Positions 1 through 9,464 of a stretch of 11,567 nucleotides of DNA are shown one piece after another. Source of the DNA: Baffinella frigidus (taxonomy: Eukaryota; Cryptophyceae; Cryptomonadales; Baffinellaceae); NCBI GenBank assembly GCA_026770585.1, contig MU647400.1:35034-46600 (forward strand), written 5' to 3'. Each line of letters opens with the position of its first letter. The first letter of the stretch is position 1. The notes under the pieces are model-generated. The model saw only the letters and a list, made by a program, of their open reading frames with translations. It was not told the origin of the DNA and made no database searches. Position numbers and translations under genes: made by a program.

Positions 1-166
1 CGTTTTTGAGCTGCCTCGCTCAGAGGGAGGGGGGGGGGGGTCCCTCGTTTGGGTGAGTGGTTGGAGAGAGAGAGAGAGCACGCAACCGTCGGAGTAGATG
101 CCCATCGATGGCACACGGGAAGCGCGCAGCGTCGTCCCGGCCGCGCGCCGCCTTAGCCCCAACCCC

Positions 167-217
<51 letters not shown>

Positions 218-438
218 CCAACAACAACACCAACAACAACACAAACAACACAAACAACACAAACAACACAAACACCAACACCAACACGAACCGGCCCCCC
301 CCCTTGGCTCCACACCGCGGTCGTGCACATCACCTCAACACACCTCGCCCTCCCCCCCACGCAGGGCCGCTGAAGACGGTGCGGCTCCCAAACACCAAAC
401 ACCAACGCCAACACCCAACACCAAACCGCTGCGCGCAG
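1..438 (+). other. Probable intron (3' part) upstream of the first visible exon
   Basis: No conserved coding sequence is recognisable. It holds a G-run (about 29-41), a CAA/CACCAA/CAAACAACA microsatellite (about 166-290), C-rich tracts, and at 361-389 a decayed copy of the acceptor and exon start found at 435-464. One frame stays open across it (a poly-Gln/His reading) and is in frame with exon 1. The composition is pure microsatellite, however, and the internal exon-start copy sits in a different frame, so intron is preferred. The acceptor is GCGCAG ending at 438. Confidence 0.6.
166..290. repeat. CAA-type microsatellite and derivatives
   Basis: Near-perfect (CAA)n to about 217 is followed by CACCAACAA units, then AAACAACAC units, then CAACAC units. 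The graded change of unit along the tract is typical of slippage with point mutation. If translated in frame with exon 1 it would give a Gln/His tract. Confidence 0.9.
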
Positions 439-569
439 GCCCCCTGAAGAAGGTGCTGCTCTCCGCGGAGCTGCCCGTGCTGCTGCGGCACCCGATGCGC
501 GCGCGGTGCCTCTGCGACATCGCGGCCGCCGTGCCCCTCGAGCCCGCGCTCCGCCCGCGCCTCGCACAG
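439..569 (+). CDS. NCAPD2: CAP-D2 exon 1 of window (HEAT region)
   Basis: Encodes VLLSAELPVLLRHP then RARCLCDIAAAVPLEPALRP and ends RLAQ at a phase-0 GT donor (570). The segment matches the CAP-D2 stretch with a conserved Cys and a run of Ala just before the RLPQ-like motif. The acceptor at 437-438 implies a phase-1 upstream intron. A later acceptor (exon start at 450 or 453) would keep phase 0 and cannot be excluded. Confidence 0.7.
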
Positions 570-1496
570 GTCGCGCCCACAGCCTGCAACAGCTTACATC
601 GAGTTTTCCGTGAGGGTTTTCCCCCGGGGTGTACACTGCGAGCCGTCCATTCACCCCCGTAGGAGAACCCTAGACCCCTAGGGGTGTCCTTACGTAGGGT
701 CCACGGGGGGGATACCCGAAGCTCTCAGACCCGAAGTAAGCTGTTTTGGGTTGGTGGTGGCCATCGCCGCGGCGGTCCTCTTCGACGCCCTCGCCCCTCA
801 CAGGTCCTTCCTAGCTCCGGCGCTGTCTATTTGGGCGAAGTAGTTTGGTGCGCCGGAGAAAGGGAGGAGGAGGAGAGGCGGGGCTGACGCCTCTGACGCG
901 GTGTTGGCAGGTGCTGTCGGAGGTGGTGGGGCGCTGTTTGGCGAAACCGAGGCGGGAAGAGTTGACCTCGCTGGCCCCCCCGCGCACCAACAGCAACTTC
1001 AGCGCCACCCAAACGTCCCGGGCCTTTCCCCGCCGTCTCTGACTTGCGACGCGGCGCTCGCAGGTGCTGTCGGAGGTGGTGATGCACGGCGGCGGCGGCG
1101 ACGACGAGCGCTGGCTCCCCGCCACCGAGGCCGCCCTCAACGCCATGGCCGTGGTTTCGCTCCCTCCCTCCCTCCCTCCCTCCCTCTTTACCTCTTTACC
1201 TCTTTACCTCTTTACCTCCCTCTTTACCTCCCTCCCTCCATCCATCCCTCCATCCCTCCATCCCTCCATCCCTCCATCTCTCCCTCTCCCGCTCTGTGGC
1301 TCTCCCGCTCTCCCGCTCTCCTGCTCTCCCGCTCTCCCTCCCTCCCTCCCTCCCTCCCTCCCTAGTGCTGACGCGCGGGCGCATCGGTGGAGCAGGCGCT
1401 GCCCGAGGCGCACGTTGCGTACGGGTCGGTGCTGCGCGCCATGGCCTCCCACCTCTTCTCCGCGCCTGGTGACGAGGTGCGCTCCCCCTTCCCTCG

Positions 1497-1533
<37 letters not shown>

Positions 1534-2834
1534 CACCCTGCGCCTGGCGACGAAGTGCCAGCGCCAACCACCTCAACCTCCCGACCCAATACTTTGCTTG
1601 AGATATCTCGTCCGTGTGGCGCTCTCGGTTGGTTCGGGGAGAGGGGAGGGAGGGGGCGACGCCCAAGTGTCTGTAGACTGTTGCCATCGGCTTCCAGGTG
1701 GCGCTGAAGTTGGTGTGTCCGCTGCCCCCCCGGCAGGTTGAGTCGTGGCGGCTGGCGCGGTTCCTGCACGTGCTGGGGCACTCGGCTGTCAAGCAGCTCG
1801 CCGTCGCGGAGGGCATGGGCGCTGATCAGCAGCGCAAGCAGGTCCGTTCACTTAGTCCATGCTTGTCAACTTAGTCAGCTGCGCACGCAGTTCCGACTCC
1901 TCTCCCCCCCCCCCCCTCTCGCTCTCTGCGTAAGCAGGTCCCCGCCTCCTAGCGCTGCCTCACTCGGGCTGAGTGCATCGGTGACTGGCCGTCAACGTTT
2001 CTCACCAAACGTTGACGGATGTGTACCACAAAACAGGGGAATCCATCAGCTGGGGGCGGATGGCATCGTGACCCTAGGATCGATACATAGGTGCACAGGT
2101 AGTCATGATCTGACCATTCCACACCGTAGCGTCCTAGGTCGTATCGCCTAGGGGTTGTTGGAAATGCCTTGGAAGTCCGATGTGTGGGGTTTGTTATGAA
2201 CGAATCCGGCCTTTGGGGCAACAGGCTGCGGAGGAAGAGGCGCAAGCCAAGTCGGGCGCCAAGGACAAGCCCAAGAAGAACAAGGACGAGGCACGCCCCC
2301 CCCCCCCTACCACCACCGTTCCCCCGCCCTCTCCTCCTCCTCATCCTCATCCTCATCCTCCTCCTCCTCCTCCTCACCCCACCCCCCCCTTCCTCCGCCC
2401 CTTCCTCCTCCTCTCCCGCCCGCACCTTCACCCCCCTCCGCCGCCGCCGCCCCTTCCTCCTCCCCCTCCTCCGCCCCTTCGTGCGACCCTGACCCCTCAA
2501 CTCGAAGCGCAGGAGGAGGGGATCGAGGCGGCGACGGGGGTGGACGCGGTGGTGCAGGAGACGCGCGCCGAGATGGCCCGCGAACTCGGCGAGCGCGACC
2601 TCCTCTCCGAGGTCCGTTGAACGTTAAGAGTTTGGGCTTGGCACTGGTTTTTTTAGGGGTTGGGGTTGGGTCTGGGAGAGGGGGGGGGGGGGTTCTCGGC
2701 GAACGCGACCTCCTCTCCGAAGTCCAACCGACCTGAAGCCTACAGCCCTATGCTTTGGAATAATAAATTTTTCAGGAGAAACGCGATGGCGAGATGGCGA
2801 ACTCGGCGAACGCGACCTTCTCTCTCAGGTTAAC

Positions 2835-2889
<55 letters not shown>

Positions 2890-4641
2890 CCCACTCCTCT
2901 CCCAGATCCAACCAACCCCCTCCTCTCCGAGGTCCACCCGAAAACCCTGAAACCTCTACCCTACCCAAACACACCCTACACACCCTACGCACTGAACGCT
3001 GAACCATACACCATTAATGCCCTGTCCTCAGAGGCCGAAGAGATGACCTCGGCCTCAGAGGATGTCCGAGGCCCTACTTGACTGTACCGTTGGGCAACAC
3101 CTCACCCACCGCTGCACGGTGGGTAACCTCATCCTGACAGGACCCGCCGGTGGGGTTTGGCGAGGACACATCCGGGGCCCGACCCCTAAACCATAAACCC
3201 TGAACATAGGACTCGCTGGTGAGGATGTCCGGTGCGATGGTGCGATCCGTTTTCTCGCACACGCTCCCCATAACCTGTATCCATCCACGTAGCCTCTCTC
3301 GGCGCCCCTACTCACCCCCCCCCCCCCCTATCTACGCGCAGGAATCGCTGGTGGGGATGTTCGGGGCGATGGTGCGGTCCGTGTGCGAGAACGCCAGCAA
3401 CAAGTACTCTGACTCGCGCGTCCGCACCGCTGGTCCGCCCCCGGACCCCACATCCTACACCCCACACCTTCCCCGGGAAACGCACACGCTCGGACCCACC
3501 TCGGGATCCGTGCGCGAGAACGCCAGCAACGAGTACTCTGGCTCGCTGGCCCGCCCCGAGACCCTGCACACTGCGCACCCCACACCCCACACCCCACCAG
3601 CACCCAACTATGCTGCTGCCACGCCGCCGTAGCCTCACGATGGCTCTGAAATTGTGTTGGTGGGTGGTCTGAAACCGGGGCGACGTATATCTGGAACCGG
3701 GCTGGTGCTTGACCATCCAAACCACTTGAGGGGTGCTGGCGCTGGGCACCGAACAATGTTGCTTCCCCGCCGCCATAGTCTGAAATCGTGTTGGTGGGCG
3801 GTCTGAAATCGGGGCGGGGTATATCCTGAAGCCGGGGTGGTGTTTGACCATCAAAACTGATGTTTGACCATGAACAAACGCTGCAGGGGTGCTGGCGCTG
3901 TGCAAGCTGATGTGCGTCTCGTCGGTCTACTGCGAGGAGAACCTCCAGCTCCTCTTCTCCATCATGATGTCCTCATCCCTAAACCATCAACCCTCCCCCG
4001 AGAGAGAGACCGTGATTAATCCCATGACCTCGCCCCCCCGAGAGCCCAAGAGAGCCCCCGAGAGAGAGAAAGAGACCTTGATTGTCCTTGCCCCCCCGAG
4101 AGAGAGAGACCTTGGTCCATCCCACCAGGCGAAATAGGAGGCGGCGCGAGACCTTGCACCGTGTGGAAGTTCACACGCTGCATTCCTTGACAACAACGCC
4201 CACACCCTACACAATCCAAACCCTGAACCCTGAACCCTGAACCCTGAACCCTGAACCCTGAACCCTGAACCCTGAACCCTGAACCCTGAACCCTGAACCC
4301 TGAACCATCCCGAGAGAGAAACCGTGATCAATCCCAACACGTCCCGATGCCCGATGCCCCTCTCTACAACCCCAAACTCCACACCCCTGGCAGGACGGCA
4401 CCCGAGCGCGCCATCCGCTCCAACACCGTGGTTGCCGGCGTATACAGAAACTGACGTTCCACATGCCGGCGTATACGAGATCGGAGACATGGCGTGTCCC
4501 CGCGGGGCATTCGTTGACACCACAACCCTCAACTCCACACACCCGGGCAGGACCGCACACCAGCGGGCGATCAGGTCGAACACGGTTGTGGCCCTCGGGG
4601 ACATGGCGTGTCCACGAGGGGCATTCGTTGACCTTACCACC

Positions 4642-4680
<39 letters not shown>

Positions 4681-7600
4681 ACCCCTGGCAGGACGGCGCC
4701 CGAGCGGGCCATCCGCTCCAACACCGTGGTTGCGCTCGGGGACATGGCGTTCCGGTGGACGAACCTGACCGAGCCGTGGATGTCGCACATCTTTGCGCTC
4801 CTGCGGGACGCTGACGCCATCGTCCGGCATAACACACTCACGGTGCGCTCTCTCCCTCCCTCTCTCCCTCCCTCCCTCCCTCCATCCCTCCATCCCTCCC
4901 TCCCTCCCTCTCTCGCCATCGTCCACCACAACACCCTCACGGTGCGCGCGCGGCCCTCCCTCGCCCTCCCTCGCCCTCACCCTCGGGCCCTCAGGCCCTC
5001 TCCGGTGTGACTTTTGACGGCGGGGGCGCTGGCTCCTAACCCCTAAACCGCAAGCCGTGGACAGGTGCTGACGCACCTGGTGCTCAACGACATGGTGAAG
5101 GTGCGCGGACAAGTCTCCGAGATGGCGCTCTGTCTCGAGGACTCCGAACACCGCATCCAGGTCCATGCCCACACAACCGGGCTGCACGGGGGGTTCGTGG
5201 ATAACTCATACGTGGATCATCCGTAGCACCCTACACGGTAGGCACTACCGTAGGGACATGGGCGTATTCCTACGGGCATCCTAACCGAGTGTTCCTACAG
5301 ATATCCTAACCGAAACCTGGTGGAAATCCAACCAACCAGCCGGTCGGAGTTTGCGTGCCGACTGCAGGGTGGTTCAGCATGCGGGAGTTACGGTCAGGGA
5401 AACAAGGTTATGTGGCTGACGTCTTGAGGTCTGGTTAGTGGGTGTGTCTCATAACCTGACGGCGTGAGGTGGGTGTGCGCAGGATATGGCGCGCCTCTTC
5501 TTCTCGGAGTTCAAGCTCAAGCAGCAGGTCCCCCGCACCCTAAACCCTAAACCCTAAACCCTAAACCCCAACCCCCGAGAACCCCGCGTGAGTGACACGC
5601 GTGACTACCCAACCAGCGCACGTTCTGTACCAAGGCGATGGCTCAACCCAAGGTTATGAGGCTGACGCCCCCCCCACGCAGAGGCTGACGTGGTGGTAGC
5701 TAACCACCATTCCTGCTTGATTTCATCCGGTCGGGTATTTGATTTAAATACTCGGCGGAGTTCCCCACACAATGAAAATTACTACACACGCGATAAAAGA
5801 GTCGTGTCCAAACGATCGTGTGTAGTAATTTTCGTACATTCGGGGAACTCCCGAGCATTTAATTTAAACACCTGACCGGATGAGATTGGTGGTAGCTAAC
5901 GGCACGCGCGTGGTGGGTGGTGGGCAGCAAGGTTACGAGGCTGACGTGGCTCGTGGTGGTGGGATGGCAGGGCATGCTGATCTACAACCTCCTGCCCGAC
6001 CTTGTCGGCCGCCTCTCCGCGTCCCAGGTCTCCTCCTCCGCCCCAACTGTTCCAGGTTGAGAGGTTGAGAGGTTGAGAGTTTCGTGCACTTGCTCTGCAG
6101 GTTTTTTCCGTTGCAGGTCTCCTCCTCCGCCCCACCCGTTGGAGGTTTCCTCTTCAGCCCCACCAGTGTCAGGTTGAGAGGTTGAGAGTTCCGTGCAGGA
6201 AAACTCCCGTTGGAGGTTTCCTCCTCAGCCCCACCCGTATCAGGTCTCCTCCTCAGCCCCAACTGTTTCAGGTTGAGAGGTTGAGAGGTTGAGAGGTTGA
6301 GACTTTCGTGCACTTGCTCTGCAGGTTTTGGAAAGTGCGTTTGCCCCAGCTCGTTTGCGACGCAAACCGTTGACCATTAACCCCAAACCGTAACACGTAA
6401 CCCCGTAGCACGTAACCCTGGACCTGGTTGAGAGTTCAGTCCACTTGATATGCAGGTTTGGGAAGTGCGTCTTCTCCAGCTGGAGACGCAAACCCTCAAC
6501 CCACAACACATGACACATAACCGTAACCGTAACCGTAACCGTAACCGTAAACCCTCAACGCAGGTGGAGGAGGGCAAGTTCAGGCGGGTGATCAAGAGCG
6601 TCTTCGCCTTCATCGACAAGGTCTCATCAAACCCTCCCTCTCTCTCCCGCTCTCCCTCTCCCTCTCTCCCTCTCGCTCTCTCTCCGGGGCGCCGTAAGGC
6701 TCGGGCTCGCCAACACGCACAACCTGTTTGTCTGCCAGTCTGGGCCTGGCCCTGAGCCTCAGTGGTGGGGCGCCGTGTGTGCATGTGCCTGTGCCTGTGC
6801 CCCAAGGGATGTGACGTGTGTGCGTGTGTGGTGGGGCTGGGCATCAGTCAATAACATCTCTCTCTGGGGGGCGCGGCAGGCCAAGCAGACAGACGGGCTG
6901 GTCGACAAGTTCTGCTCGCGCTTCCGCGCGTCCGACGATCCCCGCCAGGTTCATCCGGGAACAGCTATTTTTCTGTGAAATGTCTACAAGAAAATTACTA
7001 CACCGTTCTTTGATTTGGGTAGTAATTTTCGTTGGCAGCCGTCCGACGATCCCCGCCAGGTGGGCATCTACCTCCCTCGAACCTTGCGTGTTGCCTTGCG
7101 GCTTCCCTGCCGGCATCTGGTTTCAGGGTGGGGGTTCAGGGTTTAGGGTTATGGTTGAGAGTTGAGGGTTGAGGGATTAGGGTTCACCTTGACGGCGTCA
7201 TGGCGGTCAGCGATGAAAGCAGGTGACTGCCAAGGCAGTCACCTCGGACAGTTGGCGTCGGCGTCCGCGTGACCGGTCACGCGGACGTTCACGAGCCTGC
7301 CGGCGGGGCTGTTCCACGGGGAAGCACGCGCCCTAAGGCTTCGGCGCGCTTCTGGTCGATCGCCTTTTGCCTGGATCGAACATCGTTTCTTTCCACCCGG
7401 CATCATGTGGTTCGACCTGACATGCTTTGGGGTGTATCCTGATCTCGGGTGTGCTGGGGATGACTGCTCGTGAGCAGTGGCGCGACAAGGTCCTGGATAT
7501 CTTCCCCCCCCTTCTCATCCGGCGTCCTGACATCAGTTGGTTGCATCTGACATGGGTGTGGGGTTCGCAGTGGCGCGACATCCCGCGTTCTGCGTTCCAC

Positions 7601-7768
7601 TCTCGACTTTTGTCTCGGTGGGCAGCGCTCTTCAGACGCTGACACGCCCCGTTTTGGCAGTGGCGCGACATGGCGTTCTGCCTGGCGAACCTGAACCTCT
7701 CGGACAAGGGCGTCCGCCGCCTCTGCGACGACGCCAACTTCAAGGTCCCCTTCCTTCTTCCCTTTAGT

Positions 7769-7860
<92 letters not shown>

Positions 7861-9432
7861 CGGGCAACGGCGGGAATAATGCAGGCGTTTGGAAAGCGGT
7901 TACCCAGGTGCGAGAGATTTTAACGGAGGGAAGAGTAGGTGGCACACACACAAAGGGCTACGACGAGATGCGTGGTGTTACTCGCTTGCTCGCTTGCTCG
8001 CTGGGAATGAGGCAATAATAGCGGGAGGAGTTGGAGGGAGGGAGGGAGACAGAGAGAGAGAGAGAAAAAAGACTCATAACCTCCTAGAGAGAGAGGCTCA
8101 CAACCTCCTCCCCAACCCAGGCGTTTGCGGACAAGCTGCACGACGAGGACATCGCAGGATCGTTCCTGCAGATCGTGGCCAAGGCCAAGAAGCTCCCCAA
8201 GGCCGCGGACAGCAAGGCCGACGCGGCCGGGGGCGGCGATGGGAAGAGCGCGGCCGACGAGCTCGAGGAGAAGCTCGACCAGGTGCCGCCCCGTGTGAGA
8301 CGTCCCTCACACCGCGCGACATTCCCCGCGCGCTAAACCCCACCACTCACCACTCAACACACAACACACAACACACAACACACAACACACAACACACAAC
8401 ACACAACACACAACACACAACACACAACACACAACACCCACCCAACCCCTCCCGCAGGAGGCGAGCGCCATCGTCCCTCCACCCCCCCAACGCCCGAAGT
8501 TCCCCGCTCGCTAAACCCCAAAACCCCAAACCCCAAACCCCAAACCCCAAACCCCAAACCCCAAACCCCTCCCCTCAGGCGATGCAGTCAGAGGAGGCGC
8601 GCGCCGCAGCGCTCGCCGCGCGCATCGCGTCCGGCGAAGTCATCCCCGAGGGCGACGAGGGCGAGGAGGAGGCTCCCGCCCCCGCCCCCTTCGCCAAGAA
8701 GGCCACGGCGAAGAAGGTGCGTGTGCCAACCAGCTTTGAGAACCCGTGCAGTCGTGCGGCGTGGTGAGGGATGTCGCTTGACGTGTTGTGGGTGGGGGTG
8801 CGTGGGGGCCCGGGTGCGTGTGTCGTTCGCCGTGTCGACGTGTCAACGTGTATGACGTGTATGACGTGTATGACGTGCTGTCATGCCCGCTAGTAGCGGG
8901 CTGCCAGGGCCCTCCCGCCTCGGTCGCACCTCCCCCTCTGGCGCGGCGCGGGTGAGTTTGACCATTTAGTAACCCCCGCTGTCCCCACCTTGGGCAGGCG
9001 CCCGCCAAGGCCAAGGCCGCGAAGAAGAAGAAGGTACTTGTCCCCCTATCCCTCAAGTGCCGAGTAGGCGCATACGCCCTACCGTAGGGCCCTAAGACCT
9101 GCCTATGGCCCTGCCGTAAGGCCCTAAGACCTGCCTGGGACCTCGTGGGAGTCAATTTGAACCCCCTGCCACTTGAGGGTTGTAGAGCCTGTTACACCCA
9201 GATTCGTTTTGAACCGCTGGGCGGGGTACCAAGTTGCAGAGAAGTTGGTCCTGCTTCTACGCAGCCTCCTCGGGGGGGGGGGGGGGGGGTATTGGGGGCG
9301 GGGTGGGTTCTTTGAAAGGGTTCTTTCTCTCGGGGATGGGTGCGGTGACATGCTGGGATAATTCATGGTAAGACCTTGACCCTGAAAACTGTACCTGCAG
9401 GAAGACAGTGCGGAGGAGGAAAGCCCTGGACC

Positions 9433-9464
<32 letters not shown>

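Larger units (their letters stand above)
1842..2224 (+). other. Intron 4 with hairpins and a donor-end copy
   Basis: Has a C-run (about 1905-1917), a copy of the exon 4 end plus donor (AAGCAGGTCC at about 1932-1941), a perfect 12-bp stem hairpin (1989-2018) and a longer imperfect inverted repeat (about 2072-2155). The acceptor CAACAG ends at 2224. Confidence 0.65.
3969..4691 (+). other. Intron 8, mosaic of exon 9 copies and telomere-like arrays
   Basis: Contains several CCCGAGAGAGA...GTGATTAATCCC / GTGATCAATCCC blocks (3995-4024, 4040-4100, 4308-4340), a CCCTGAA array, a CCCTCAA array, and three partial copies of the exon 9 acceptor and start (4384-4434, 4481-4496, 4542-4610). Two copies are followed by a shared segment including GGCATTCGTTGAC. 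The true acceptor is GGCAG at 4691. Confidence 0.82.
5528..5970 (+). other. Intron 11 with telomere repeat and a MITE-like inverted repeat
   Basis: Starts with a CCCTAAA array. It then carries AAGGTTATGAGGCTGACG (about 5650-5667) and AAGGTTACGAGGCTGACG (about 5930-5947), with a 161-bp inverted-repeat element between them. The acceptor ATGGCAG ends at 5970. Confidence 0.78.
8283..8578 (+). other. Intron 16 with two heptamer arrays
   Basis: TTCCCCGCGCGCTAAACCCC (about 8320-8340) recurs as TTCCCCGCTCGCTAAACCCC (about 8500-8519), and each is followed by a different heptamer array. CCCGCAG|GAGGCGAGCGCC at 8452-8470 looks like a copy of an exon start. The acceptor CCTCAG ends at 8578. Confidence 0.72.

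Noticed and set aside
57-662. Long + strand open frame with Gln/His tract
   Set aside because: Most of it is a CAA microsatellite and intron DNA. Only the 439-569 part has exon-like codons and matches CAP-D2.
911-1042. Possible exon beginning with the same codons as exon 2
   Set aside because: Identity to exon 2 stops after about 20 nt and the rest lacks CAP-D2 similarity, so it is read as an acceptor duplication in the intron.
1196-1816. Long - strand open frames rich in Arg/Glu/Gly
   Set aside because: Shadows of the CCCT and CATC pyrimidine repeats and of exon sequence on the other strand; no family resemblance.
1949-2500. 183-codon - strand open frame with Arg/Gly-rich sequence
   Set aside because: Antisense of the CCTCCT repeat and hairpin region; low complexity with no recognisable motif.
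3312-3905. 197-codon - strand open frame
   Set aside because: Repeats within the protein reflect the tandem DNA duplication; it is antisense to exons 7 and 8 and has no family match.
4221-4306. CRISPR-like repeat array
   Set aside because: The unit is 7 bp with no spacers, which is a simple tandem repeat.
7333-7951. Cys/Val-repeat or Thr/His-repeat proteins
   Set aside because: Generated by the AC microsatellite at 7771-7859.
8459-8510. Extra exon after a CCCGCAG acceptor
   Set aside because: No usable GT donor follows before the repeat, and the CAP-D2 tail reads on from 8579. It looks like a junction copy, though an unconserved exon cannot be fully excluded.
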